Positions 11,220 to 23,864 of a stretch of 64,000 bases of DNA are shown in pieces. Made by a program: the position numbers and the translations under genes. The notes beneath the pieces are model-generated. The model worked only from the letters and a program-made list of their open reading frames with translations. It did not search any database and was not told where the DNA came from. Source of the stretch: Symbiodinium sp. CCMP2592 (lineage: Eukaryota > Sar > Dinophyceae > Suessiales > Symbiodiniaceae); contig CAJNDT010001213.1 in assembly GCA_905221615.1 (NCBI GenBank), forward strand, positions 999,176 through 1,063,175, given 5' to 3'. How positions within the stretch are numbered: position 1 is the stretch's first letter; each line of letters begins with the position of its first letter.

Positions 11220-11983
11220 TAATGAAGGAATATACCTTGAGGCCTAAGGGTTCCTGAAAGGGCTCCTTAAAGGGATCTAATGATGGGGGCTCTATAAGAG
11301 AATTCAGGAAGGTATATCTTAAACTATAGGGGGGCTTCATACTATGATTTATAGTATATTCCTCAATTAAGGGGTATGGGGTTCTTTGGGGATTTTGGTT
11401 TTGACAGAACCCAGGAGGCAAAGAACCTGAAGATAGCTGCAAAGCCATGAAACCTGAACTCCGAAACCCTAAACCCCGACGCCCTAGACCCTATAACCTC
11501 TGTAAGACCCTCCCCTGATAAAAGACTCATAGAACAAGCCTCAAAAGAACCCTTATGGAGCCCTTACGCAACCATCATAGAACCCCTATAAACCCTCACA
11601 GAACTTGTGGGAAGCATAGCAAGACCCCCCATTGGAAGCTCTACAAAAGCCCTGACGGTGAAACTATAAATACAGCACCGGTATATAACCCTAACCAAGT
11701 CCGATAAACACCGCATAGAAACGGTTTGAAGCCTCTCAAACATTGTTTACAAACCAGAAAGACTAAAGCCTGTTGGAACTAAAACCCTGAAATTTAAACC
11801 CTTCAAAGCGACCTTACACAAGTCATAAGACCTTGAAAAAGAAGCCTCAAGCCCAGTGGAACTGATACTGACCCTTAGAGTAACCTCAGAGCCTCAGCCC
11901 CGCGGGCTATCCCCGATAAGTCTTGCGACTGCAAGGCAAAGCCGAGTACCCCGAAAGAAGCGCCAAAGAACCCTAACCCCCCT

Positions 11984-12108
11984 TACTTAGAGGATCATGG
12001 GACTTAGCAGGTAGGGTTATAAGTAAGGTAACTACAGTTATATCTACTTATAACCCCAAACTGAGCTACATATAACTCTACATACTAAGCCCCATGGTCC
12101 TCCAAGTA
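11984..12108. repeat. Family C palindrome, complete
   Basis: A 125-bp copy with both ends intact, flanked by TA-like ends. Confidence 0.85.
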
Positions 12109-12393
12109 CAGACACCTCATCGAACCAACCTTGATAGGACCCAGGCTGGAGGCCTCAAAAGGTCAGATGAAGGCAGGGAGGTTTAAGGATCCGTGATTTG
12201 CAGGACTGTTATTGCGAGACTTCCCTACCTACCTTCACCCCACCCTGGGAGCCCCTGCCTCATAAAGCCATAGAGCTGTAAAAAGCCTGAAACCCATGGC
12301 AACTCTACTTGGAGGACCATGGGATAGTAAGTAGGGTTATAACTACCTCCATGGGGGTTACACGTAGATAATAACGACAGTTACCTTACTTAT

Positions 12394-15300
12394 CCGCCGA
12401 CCCCTGCGGGCGGCGCCTGTGATATCCCGAGAGGTGTCCGCACCCACACCGCTTCCTCCGCCTCCACCGCTTTGTTCAAAGAGTCTTTCGCCGCTGTATT
12501 TGTAGGTGTTTAAAGAGTATTTCAAAGCCCCCACCGCCCACACCGCCCCCACCGCCCTCACCTGCCTATGTACCAGACTGCCCGCACCGCCTCCACTGCT
12601 CTGTTCAAAGAGTTTTCGCCGCTGTATTTGTGGGTGTTTAAAGAGTATTTAAAGGCTGCCAATGTATGCCCGGACCCCCCCGCGCCCCCACCGCCCACAC
12701 CGCCCCCACCGCCCACACCGCCCTCAGCGCCCTCACTGCCTTCACCTGCCTATATGTACCAGACTGCCCCCACCGCCTCCACTGCTCTGTTCAAAGAGTC
12801 TTTCGCCGCTGTATTTGTATAGGTGTTTAAAGAGTAAGAGTATTTAAAGGCTGCCAATGTATGCCCGGACCCCCCCGCGCCCCCACCGCCCACACCGCCC
12901 ACACCGCCCACACTGCCCTCGCCTATATGTACCAGACTGCACCGCCCACACCGCCCTCAGCGCCGTCACTGCCCTCACCTGCCTGTGTACCAGACTGCCC
13001 CCACCGCCTCCACTGCTCTGTTCAAAGAGTCTTTCGCCGCTGTATTTGTATAGGTGTTTAAAGAGTATTAAGGCTGCCAATGTATGCCCGGACCCCCCCG
13101 CGCGCCCACCGCCCACACCGCCCCCACGCCCTCACCGCCCTCACTGCCCTCACCTGCCTATGTACCAGACTGCCCCCACCGCCTCCACTGCTCTGTTCAA
13201 AGAGTCTTTCGCCGCTGTATTTGTAGGTGTTCAAAGAGTATTTAAAGGCTGCCAATGTATGCCCGGACCCCCCAGCGCCCCCCACTGCCCACACCGCCCC
13301 CACCGCCCACACCGCCCTCACTGCCCTCACCTGCCTATGTACCAGACTGCACCGCAAACACCGGCCTCAGCGCCCTCACTGCCCTCACCTGCCTATGTAA
13401 CAGACTGCCCCCACCGCCTCACTGCCCTCACCTGCCTATGTACCAGACTGCCCCCATCGCCTCCACTGCTCTGTTCAAAAAGACTTTCGCCGCTGTATTT
13501 GTAGGTGTTTAAAGAGTATTTAAAGGCTGCCAATGTATGCCCGGACCCCCCCGCGCCCTCACCGCCCACACCGCCCACACCGCCCACACCGCCCACACCG
13601 CCGCTCTGTTCAAAGAGTCTTTCGCCGCTGTATTTGTAGGTGTTCAAAGAGTATTTAAAGGCTGCCAATGTATGCCCGGACCCCCCAGCGCCCCCACTGC
13701 CCACACCGCCACCACCGCCCACACCGCCCTCACTGCCCTCACCTGCCTATGTACCAGACTGCACCGCCCACACCGCCCTCAGCCCTCACTGCCTATGTAA
13801 CAGACTGCCCCCACCGCCTCCACTGCTCTGTTCAAAGAGTCTTTCGCCGCTGTATTTGTATAGGTGTTTAAAGAGTATTTAAAGGCTGCCAATGTATGCC
13901 CGGACCCCCCCGCGCGCCCACCGCCCACACCGCCCCCACGCCCTCACCGCCCTCACCTGCCTATGTACCAGACTGCCCCCACCGCCTCCACTGCTCTGTT
14001 CAAAGAGTCTTTCGCCGCTGTATTTGTAGGTGTTCAAAGAGTATTTAAAGGCTGCCAATGTATGCCCAGACCCCCCAGCGCCCCCACTGCCCACACCGCC
14101 CCCACCGCCCACACCGCCCTCACTGCCCTCACCTGCCTATGTACCAGACTGCACCGCCCACACCGGCCTCAGCGCCCTCACTGCCCTCACCTGCCTATGT
14201 AACAAACTGCCCCCACCGCCTCCACTGCTCTGTTCAAAAAGTCTTTCGCCGCTGTATTTGTAGGTGTTTCAAGAGTATTTAGAGGCTGCCAATGTATGCC
14301 CGGACCCCCCCGCGCCCCACCGCACACACCGCCCCCACCGCCCTCACTGCCCTCACGTGCCTATGTACCAGACTGCCCCCATCGCCTCCACTGCTCTGTT
14401 GAAAGAGACTTTCGCCGCTGTATTTGTAGGTGTTTAAAAAGTATTTAAAGGCTGCCAATGTATGCCCGGACCCCCCCGCGCCCTCACCGCCCACACCGCC
14501 CACACCGCCCACACACCGCCCACACCGCCCTCACCGCCCTCACTGCCCTCACCTGCCCCCCACCGCCCACACCGCCCCCACCGCCCTCACCTGCCTATGT
14601 ACCAGACTGCCCCCACCGCCTCCACTGTTCTGTTCAAAGAGTCTTTCGCCGCTGTATTTGTAGGTGTTCAAAGAGTATTTAAAGGCTCCCAATGTATGCC
14701 CGGACCCCCCAGCGCCCCACTGCCCACACCGCCACCACCGCCCACACCGCCCTCACTACCCTCACCTGCCTATGTACCAGACTGCACCGCCCACACCGCC
14801 CTCACCGCCCTCACTGCCCTCACCTGCCTATGTAACAGACTGCCCCCACCGCCTCCACTGCTCTGTTCAAAGAGTCTTTCGCCGCTGTATTTGTAGGTGT
14901 TTAAAGAGTATTTAAAGGCTGCCAATGTATGCCCGGACCCCCCCGCGCCCTCACCGCCCACACCGCCCACACCGCCCACACCGCCCACAGCGCCCACACC
15001 GCCCCCACCGCCCACACCGCCCTCACCGCCCTCACTGCCCTCACCTGCCCCCCACCGCCCACACCGCCCCCACCGCCCTCACCTGCCTATGTACCAGACT
15101 GCCCCCACCGCCTCCACTGCTCTGTTCAAAGAGTCTTTCGCCGCTGTATTTGTAGGTGTTTAAAGAGTATTTAAAGGCTGCCAATGTATGCCCGGACCCC
15201 CCAGCGCCCCCACTGCCCACACCGCCACCACCGCCCTCACGCAAAGAGTCTTTCGCCGCTGTATTTGTAGGTGTTTAAAGAGTATTTAAAGGCTGCCAAT

Positions 15301-17480
15301 GTATGCCCGGACCCCCCAGCGCCCCCACTGCCCACACCGCCACCACCGCCCTCAGCGCCCTCACTGCCCTCACCTGCCTATGTACCAGACTGCCCCCACC
15401 GCCTCCACTGCTCTGTTCAAAGAGTCTTTCGCCGCTGTATTTGTATAGGTGTTTAAAGAGTATTTAAAGGCTGCCAATGTATGCCCGGACCCCCCCGCGC
15501 CCACACCGCCCACACCGCCCACACTGCCCTCGCCTATATGTACCAGACTGCACCGCCCACACCGCCCTCAGCGCCGTCACTGCCCTCACCTGCCTGTGTA
15601 CCAGACTGCCCCCACCGCCTCCACTGCTCTGTTCAAAGAGTCTTTCGCCGCTGTATTTGTATAGGTGTTTCAAGAGTATTAAGGCTGCCAATGTATGCCC
15701 GGACCCCCCCGCGCGCCCACCGCCCACACCGCCCCCACGCCCTCACCGCCCTCGCTGCCCTCACCTGCCTATGTACTAGACTGCCCCCACCGCCTCCACT
15801 GCTCTGTTCAAAGAGTCTTTCGCCGCTGTATTTGTAGGTGTTCAAAGAGTATTTAAAGGCTGCCAATGTATGCCCGGACCCCCCAGCGCCCCCACTGCCC
15901 ACACCGCCACCACCGCCCACACCGCCCTCACTGCCCTCACCTGCCTATGTACCAGACTGCACCGCCCACACCGCCCTCACCGCCCTCACTGCCCTCACCT
16001 GCCTATGTACCAGACTGCCCCCATCGCCTCCACTGCTCTGTTCAAAAAGACTTTTGCCGCTGTATTTGTAGGTGTTTAAAGAGTATTTAAAGGCTGCCAA
16101 TGTATGCCCGGACCACCCCGCGCCCTCACCGCCCACACCGCCCACACCGCCCCCTCCACTGCTCTGTTCAAAGAGTCTTTCGCCGCTGTATTTGTAGGTG
16201 TTCAAAGAGTATTTAAAGGCTGCCAATGTATGCCCGGACCCCCCAACGCCCCCACTGCCCACACCGCCACCACCGCCCACACCGCCCTCACTGCCCTCAC
16301 CTGCCTATGTACCAGACTGCACCGCCCACACCGCCCTCACTGCCCTCACCTGCCTATGTAACAGACTGCCCCCACCGCCTCCACTGCTCTGTTCAAAGAG
16401 TCTTTTGCCGCTGTATTTGTATAGGTGTTTAAAGAGTATTTAAAGGCTGCCAATGTATGCCCGGACCCCCCCGCGCGCCCACCGCCCACACCGCCCCCAC
16501 GCCCTCACCGCCCTCACTGCCCTCACCTGCCTATGTACCAGACTGCCCCCACCGCCTCCACTGCTCTGTTCAAAGAGTCTTTCGCCGCTGTATTTGTAGG
16601 TGTTCAAAGAGTATTTAAAGGCTGCCAATGTATGCCCAGACCCCCCAGCGCCCCCACTGCCCACACCGCCCCCACCGCCCACACCGCCCTCACTGCCCTC
16701 ACCTGCCTATGTACCAGACTGCACCGCCCACACCGGCCTCAGCGCCCTCACTGCCCTCACCTGCCTATGTAACAGACTGCCCCCACCGCCTCCACTGCTC
16801 TGTTCAAAAAGTCTTTCGCCGCTGTATTTGTAGGTGTTTCAAGAGTATTTAGAGGCTGCCAATGTATGCCCGGACCCCCCCGCGCCCCACCGCACACACC
16901 GCCCCCACCTCCCACACCGCCCTCACTGACTCACTGCCCTCACCTGCCTATGTACCAGACTGCCCCCATCGCCTCCACTGCTCTGTTCAAAGAGACTTTC
17001 GCCGCTGTATTTGTAGGTGTTTAAAAAGTATTTAAAGGCTGCCAATGTATGCCCGGACCCCCCCGCGCCCTCACCGCCCACACCGCCCACACCGCCCACA
17101 CCGCCCACACCGCCCCCACCGCCCACACCGCCCTCACCGCCCTCACTGCCCTCACCTGCCCCCCACCGCCCACACCGCCCCCACCGCCCTCACCTGCCTA
17201 TGTACCAGACTGCCCCCACCGCCTCCACTGCTCTGTTCAAAGAGTCTTTCGCCGCTGTATTTGTAGGTGTTTAAAGAGTATTTACAGGCTGCCAATGTAT
17301 GCCCGGACCCCCCCGCGCCCCCACCGCCCCCACCGCCGCCGCCCACACCGCCCTCACTTGCCTATGTACCAGACTGCCCCCACCGCCTCCACTGCTCTGT
17401 TCAGCCGCTGTATTTGTAGGTGTTTAAAGAGTATATTAAAGGCTGCCAATGTATGCCCGGACCCCCCGTGCCCCCACCCA
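12394..17480. repeat. GC-rich minisatellite, about 25 units, with higher-order structure
   Basis: Each unit carries GGCTGCCAATGTATGCCC, a variable number of CCGCCCACA nonamers, CCTGCCTATGTACCAGACTG modules, GCTCTGTTCAAAGAGTC and GCCGCTGTATTTGTAGGTG. Unit starts recur about every 114-277 bp from 12655 to 17443. The length pattern of units from 12.85 to 14.45 kb repeats at 15.47-17.04 kb with an offset of about 2.56-2.62 kb, so a block was duplicated. Stops are rare in all frames, so the many open frames are by-products. The left edge abuts a truncated family C palindrome. The right edge decays into (GCCGAAAACAGCA)n-like copies to 17,620. Confidence 0.92.
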
Positions 17481-18720
17481 CCGCCCTCACCACACCAACT
17501 GCATCGCGAAAGCTGCCGAAAACAGCAGCGCCGCCGAAAACAGCGGCCAGAACAGAACTGCCCGAACCCCACCCCTCTACAGCCGCCGAAAACAGCAGCA
17601 CTGCCGAAAACAGCAGCATTAAGTGAACGAAGTTGGAAGTTTGGAGTGGGGGTTTAAAGCGATGTGTTTGAGATCCGGCCAGCCTGCGCTCCTGGAGATG
17701 GCCACGTCGCGACCTCCTGTCAGAGCTGCCACACCATACCGATCCACGCGACGTGACCTGGGTCTACTGCCGGCCTTGCGATGCGCCGCCGCGCGCGCGA
17801 CTTTTTTGTCGTACCACCCCATGGCCACAACTACACTGGTCTTCAAAGCAGCCAACCCTGATACGGAGGAAGTGACATGAAATTATAAGATAGGGCCTGC
17901 AAGTCTTGTAACTGGCACGAGTAGCATGAGCACATGACTGATGCGGCGAAGTACTCGGACTGACGCAGTGCTCAGCTCTCGGACATTGTGTGCACATGTT
18001 TCCGCAACCTTGTGACTCAGAGGCAGAAGGCATCCGCACAGAACCGAGTTTCGCAGCAAGGCTGTATTCGTTATGATTAAGATCCTTCCTTGGATAGTCA
18101 CCTCTCTCCTTTTGGGGTCGGCGGCAGTGGCGGCAGCCCATAAATCGGGCAGCGCTTCGCTGCCCTGTATGGACTGAGCTATGGCTCAGACGAATGAGCT
18201 TCGTCTGCGAAGCAGAAGCCACGACCGACAGTGCCGCCGACCCGCCCCGGACCCCGCATCATCGGACCCTCGTTTCTCCCTCGGGCCGCGCGGGGCCTGG
18301 CCCGAAGGCGTCTCGGAACGCGCACGCGTTTTGTAGCCATTCCCTGCAGTGTGGCGAATTTCGGGGCCGCCGTGGACGACCCCAGGAGGCGAGCCGGCGA
18401 GCATCATGAGCCCTCGGGCGCCGGCAACCGGCGCCGGCGGCGCGACGTGGGCGCGAAGTCATAACTCCCAAGTTTTTGAGTGGGTTGCGGAAGCCGCCAA
18501 AGGGCGCGCATCATGAGCATCAGCGGGGTCCGGCGGACGGGGGGTGCGGGCTACATGCACGGCCGACGGGGGCTGAGAGCCTACGATGACCCACAAGTTG
18601 CGCACTTCGGGCCTACGTCACACTTTTGTTCCGGTGTCGAGCTGTCGTTGTCCCGGCACCGTCTGGAAATTTTGACCGTGTCTTTCCCGTTCCCCCGCTA
18701 CATCCGCTGACAACAACTCG
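17481..18720. other. GC-rich block without telomere-like repeats
   Basis: About 1.2 kb lacks TTTAGGG runs and palindromic elements, unlike the rest of the window. It opens with GCCGAAAACAGCAG repeats and contains CCGGCGCC palindromes near 18,418-18,445. Several overlapping frames are open on both strands (longest 152 codons at 17,764-18,222 minus), but none is convincing. It could be an intergenic or promoter/UTR block between two split genes. Confidence 0.4.
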
Positions 18721-19267
18721 CGCTGCCCGCACCTGGGCGCAGCCCCTAGAATAATCCTACTTACTAGGCCCCCTAAACCCTGAACCCTTATAGAACCCTC
18801 ATAGAACCCTCTTGGAACCCTTAAAAAGGCCCTTTCAGGAAGCCTTACTAAGTTTTTTCATCCTGTAAGTAATCCCGGAAATGTACTGAACTTAGACCCC
18901 TAGCAAGAACCATGATTTTAGCTGTTTCTCGTAATTATAGGAACCAAAAATCAAAAAAAAATCTCTTTGTGCCACTCAATATGATCCTAGACCCTAAACC
19001 CTAAACTTAGGCTCTAAACCCTAAACTAAACCCCTCAACCCGAAGTCCCCTGATCCTCCAAGTAGGTCCCAGAAGCGGAGCTTCTGTGGACCCTTATAGA
19101 AACCCTGATAAGAACCCTAGAAGGAACTGCAAGACGGTTGAGGGTTTAGGGTTTAGGTTTAAGGTTTTTTTAATCAATGATAGCGGACCTTTATAGCCTG
19201 CTAACCCTGACGGGTTTAGGTTTAGGAACCCCCTATATACCTAGTTAATAAGCCCCCTGAGTCATCC

Positions 19268-19335
19268 CAGAAGCGGAGCTCCGTGGGCCCTTGGGGACGC
19301 TCGGCAGGTTCTCCTCGGTCGCTGCCTCCTCGGCT
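19268..19335 (-). CDS. Candidate exon
   Basis: The frame includes AEEAATEENLPSVPKGPRSS. The VPKGP motif echoes VPTAPKGP in the 20.5-kb exon. The lower end is approximate. Confidence 0.55.
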
Positions 19336-19530
19336 CTCAGGGCTCCTTTATAGGGGCTTAGGGTTCCTTTAAAGGGCTTCGGGCTCCTTTAAAGGGGCGT
19401 AGGGTTCCTTTAAGGGGGCGTAGGGTTCCTTTAAAGGGGCTTAAGGTTCCTTTAGAGGGGCCTAGGGTTCCTTTAAACGGGCTTAGGGTTCCTTCAAAGG
19501 GATCCTTTAACAGAGTTTAGGCTTCCAAGG
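19320..19530. repeat. Minisatellite of GGGCTTAGGGTTCCTTTAAA
   Basis: About eight copies of a 21-24-bp unit are in tandem. The TTCCTTTAAAGG core is the palindromic motif found singly throughout the window. Confidence 0.85.
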
Positions 19531-20520
19531 GGATCTTAATCGCCATTGTATCCCAAACACTAAAAAGAAACCGTTTAAGAACCCTTGACACCGAACCCTT
19601 GTAGAAACCCATATGTAGTATCCTTGAAAGGTTCCCTGAACCCAAGCCACGAGAGCTTTAGCGTACCAAGGTTTGGGGGTTAGGATTCAGGCTTTAGGTT
19701 CAAATAAAGGTTTAAGGTAATTTTACCGTTTAGGGGTCAAGGGTTGAAGGTTTAGGGCTAGGGCCTCAAAACTTAGAACAGAATCGGCAGTCCTCATCGT
19801 TTCATCATGTAGGGATGATCGATGGTGCTAGTGCCAGTACTCGCTAGTCCGACCCTGGACCCTAAACCCTAAACCCTGATATCTTCCTACGGACAACGAG
19901 AGACGTCTGCAAACGAGTGGGGGCCTCAATCCCAAACCCAAATCTGAGTTTCCGAAAATTAGAGGTACCTTATTTTGGGGTCCTTATAATAGAGATCCTA
20001 CTAGTTAGGGTCAAAATATCAGGGTCCCCTATTTTCGGAAACTCCCAAATCTCAAAAGCAAGCCGTAAAAGCACTGAACCAGTGCTCAGGGTTTAGGGGC
20101 CGTGGCCTGGGTTTAGGTCTTAGTGTTCCGAACTTCCCCTAACCTGAAAGTCAGGGAGTTCAAGTCCTTCAAGCCTTAAGGTTAAGGCATCAAAATTCTT
20201 GCATGGCGAAGCCATACGCAACTTAGCATTGTTTGAAATACCTTCCGCAACCCAATACTGTTTACGCTAAACAGGAACAACAAATGTTAAACCCTGGGCC
20301 AGCCAAAGTAACCCGAAGCCTTCTGTCAGCACGTAGGCCTAGGTCCTAACTTAACCCTGAGCCCTGACACAAGGCTTAGGGGCCCAGGCCTTTTACGGTC
20401 GCAGGGCTTAGGGTTATAACGCATTTCAAAGCTCAGGTATACAGTAGAAGACGTAGACATGAAAATAGGAATTGCTCTGCTCGTCTAGTCTAGCCCTTTG
20501 GTTTGGGATATCAACGTTAC

Positions 20521-20600
20521 GGCTGAACTTGAGGGTGGGAGGCTGCGTGGCTTGGACCCTTCGGGGCAGTCGGCACACTGATGTCCAGGATTTCCACATC
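20521..20600 (-). CDS. Candidate exon
   Basis: The frame includes VEILDISVPTAPKGPSHAAS, with a good CCTTTCAG acceptor and a GTAACG donor. Confidence 0.65.
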
Positions 20601-21111
20601 CTGAAAGGATGGGAGGACACAGTAGTGCGAGTGACTAGAGTTCTTTAGGGCCTAAAGCTAAAGCGTTTTCATTGCCTGCAGAAAAATGCGTTACAAGGCC
20701 TGCTGTCTTCCAATGAAGGTCACAGCGTAGACCTTGCACCACGAAACAGTTTGTTTGTGTGTTAGTGCACGATACAACTTTCGCAAGTGAAGACGGGGGC
20801 ATACTCGATCAGGCAAGCCCCACACTCCGAACTCAGCCCCAAATCGCAAGCCTGAACCGCGACCCTATATCTGCAAACCTGCAATTGGCGGCCATAGATC
20901 AGAAAAAGCCCTAAATAAACCCTGAGATCGCAAAATCTTTAGTAACCCTGATGCCCTAAACCGTTCTCTTGCGTCGGCACCCTGCTCCTGCACCAAACTT
21001 GAATTCCGAAAGAAACTTACGGCGTGAGGTTTACCGGCAAAGTTACCTGACGGCTCAGGGCACTGAGAAAGTTGGCCGTAAGTAGAGATAGAAAAGTGGC
21101 AACCCCAGATT

Positions 21112-21224
21112 TCAGTTGGGTACTGCCCCCATACAGTAACAGTCTATAAAAGGGCTACTATAAAGGTCCTAATATATCTATATTATGAATATTATCCAAC
21201 TGTTACTGAGTGGGGGCAGTGCCC
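21112..21224. repeat. Family H element, second copy
   Basis: Ends TTGGGTACTGCCCCC and the complement, with the shared CAGTAACAG motif. Confidence 0.7.
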
Positions 21225-21317
21225 AAGATATAAGTATGATTGCATGTATAATCGAGTTACAGAGTCCCTGGAACCAAGTTCCGCCTGTCCCCTAGGTATC
21301 ACCGCGTTAATCACCAT

Positions 21318-21393
21318 ATGGGTGGTTGTCAAAATTATGGTTCCTTTTGGGGGGTACCCTAAAAAGGGACCATACTTTTGACAACCACCCATG
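21318..21393. mobile_element. Family K short palindrome with 9-bp flanking repeat
   Basis: ATGGGTGGTTGTCAAAA and its complement form the ends. GCGTTAATC occurs on both sides (about 21302-21310 and 21396-21404). Nine-base duplications are typical of Mutator-like elements; this is only suggestive. Confidence 0.55.
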
Positions 21394-22156
21394 TGCGTTA
21401 ATCTACGACTTGTTCCAAAGTGGGGCAGCCTCTGCTTGTCGTAGATAGATCATGAATCATGACCCCTTCTGGGGTTAAGGGTAAGAGGCTTATACAGGGT
21501 TTAAGGTTTCGGGTTCGGGGCTTGTGGTCTACCCAGAGACTCCAAAACCCCTCAATTAAGGCATATCCCCCAAAATATGTAAAGGAACCCTATTATGATT
21601 GAAGGTATATTCCAAAGCAAAGGGGCTTTGGAGCCTCTGGGAACCCTAAACCCTACAGATCCCTGAAAGATCCCCGTATAAAGGAACCCCAGGTAGATTC
21701 CTTATAGATCCCTTAATAAACGGGGTTTGAGTCTCTGGGTAGGGATTGGGGTTTAGGGTTTCGGGTTTACTGGGGCCCTGGAGCCTAACATAGGGACCTG
21801 AGTAATCGAAACAGTGTCTTTTTGGGTATATCGTAGAGGGGTTTAGGGTTTAGGGTTTAGGGGTTTAAGGTTTAGGGGTTTAGAGGTTTAGGGGTTTAAG
21901 GTTTAGGGTTTAGGGTTGTTTTGTAATCATGTTTTATTGGGATGATAAGGAAAGTAGTCTTACTGTTCTATGAGGCTTCTATAGTTTAAACCCACCTTGA
22001 GCAAGCCGTCACATTCTCAGATTCCGTTCCCGGCCAGGAAGAATAGAAAACCGATGACATTTGCGACAACACTAAACCTTAATCCCTCGACCTATGACAG
22101 GCTATGATGTAGGTACCAGGGCTTAGAGCAAGTGCGACATCTAGCTGATGCACAAC

Positions 22157-22217
22157 TCTTGCGAGTCTCTGATGATAAATCGTCCGCCACCTCTGCCTGC
22201 CGTGCCAGGTCATGCTG
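22157..22217 (-). CDS. Candidate exon
   Basis: The frame includes EQHDLARQAEVADDLSSETR and ends at a GTTGTG donor. Confidence 0.55.
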
Positions 22218-22899
22218 CTCAGCATTTTAGCGCTTATGGGTTTGAGTGCGGGCTTTACACTTCGGTGGTTCAGGCTGTGTTTCGACTTCTGGCTGCTGAG
22301 CTTGAGAACTGAGGGCTTAGAGTTTAGGGTTTAGGGTTTAGGGTTTAGGGCTTAGGGTTTAGGGTTTAGGGTTATGGGGCGTTCCCTACAGGCTTTGAGG
22401 ATTTGAGGGTGTCGGGTTTAAGGTTTAACCTTCGGATGGGGAGACTCAGAGAAGCGGCGCTACACACGTTTTACGGGTTTTAGGTTTTAGGGAAGGGTTT
22501 TTGGAGCTTTACGACTAAAGCTTAGGGTTTGGTGTTTAGGGTAGGGTTTCTGGGGCTTTAGTGTTACATGGCTCGTTATTCACACGCTTCATTGGCTCAA
22601 GAATTTCTGAGTTCAGTCGGATATCCATAGGGCTTTCTTGTAAGGTACTGTCATCCTGAGTGTAACATGGGAGCCTTAATGATTGGAAAGGGTTCTTGGG
22701 GTATACTACAGTATACTCGAAATACACCAGGAGCAGTGTTATTACCCGAAGTTGCAAACCCTCGATTCCAGCCTACCCTCACACTGAGCCTTAAAACCAC
22801 ACAGCCTAAGTGCTACGAACCCAAAATCCTCCCAAAAATAGCAACCCTAAAACCTAAACCCTAAAGATAAATGACAAGAATCGGAACCGAAGTCACCAC

Positions 22900-22986
22900 A
22901 GAAAGCCCCAGAACTCTCCTTCGCAATCTTGGCGCGCTTGCGGTCCGGCTCCAGGCAAGAAGCCTGTCCAAAGACTTCAAAAACGT
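22900..22986 (-). CDS. Candidate exon
   Basis: The frame includes EVFGQASCLEPDRKRAKIAK between a TGTCAG acceptor and a GTGGTG donor. Confidence 0.6.
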
Positions 22987-23616
22987 CTGACAGTCACCCA
23001 CCAACCCCAAAACCCTATCAACCCTAAACCCCTAAACCCCAAACCCTTAACCCTTAACCCCAAACCCTCAACCCTAAACCCTTAAAGCCCTAAACCCTAC
23101 AGCACAAAACCCCAAAAACACTAAACCCGTAAGCCCTAAACCCCAAGACTCTAAACCCCAAACCGTGGTCGCGGGTGTGCTATTCAAGCTGTAGGGTCCC
23201 CCGAGGTGGGGCCTGAAGTATAAACCTGAGACTCCAATATCCCTTAAATTAAAGTTCCTTTCAGGGGTCTATAAGGGATCTATAGGGTTTAGGGTTTAGG
23301 GGGCTCCAAAATAACCCTGAATTAAGGAATATACCTTAAACTATATATCGGATCCCAAAAAAATTTAAGGTACATTCCTTAATTGAGGGATATTGGAGTC
23401 TCTGGGAAATCTGAGGCTGAGGGATGTTGGAGTTTCAGCGTGGCATGGAAAAGCTCATGTAGGGCCTTAACGATGAGAATAGGGTTCCCTGAAAGGGTAT
23501 ACTACACTATAATTACAATAAAGGACCCCAAAATAACAGGGTTTGGGAGGGCCTTTTTGCTATAACGATAATATGGAATCCCCAGAACAACCCTCGGCCC
23601 TGACCTGGTTTTACTC

Positions 23617-23739
23617 AAAGGGGAAAAGGAGGGACCCTTAATGGGGACCCCCACCCTATAATGGGCCATATCATGGGTATATAATAGCTATATTAAGGGT
23701 ATATACCCAGGGGTCCTTATTAAGGGTCCCTCCTTTTAC
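23617..23739. repeat. Family E palindrome, second copy
   Basis: It is close to the copy at 5314-5440 over its whole length, suggesting recent spread. Confidence 0.85.
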
Positions 23740-23864
23740 GAGTGGATTTACGGCTTATCATTCGAGCCATGACTTGACGCTTCGGGGCTTGTCCTAAACA
23801 GCCAACGCCCCTAAAGCCAAAACCCTAGCCCCAGGGACTCCAAGATCATGAAGGTATATGAGGG

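Noticed and set aside
12568..17657. Many open frames of 60-215 codons over the GC-rich minisatellite, both strands
   Set aside because: They repeat with the satellite unit, overlap in all frames and consist of low-complexity Pro/His/Thr or Gly/Val runs.
17764..18222. 152-codon minus-strand frame in the GC-rich block
   Set aside because: Other frames overlap it, no domain or splice support was seen, and the composition favours chance open frames.
22592..22601. TTGGCTCAAG on the plus strand, like the spliced-leader end
   Set aside because: The match is shorter, it lies on the strand opposite to the exons, and it has no retrogene beside it.
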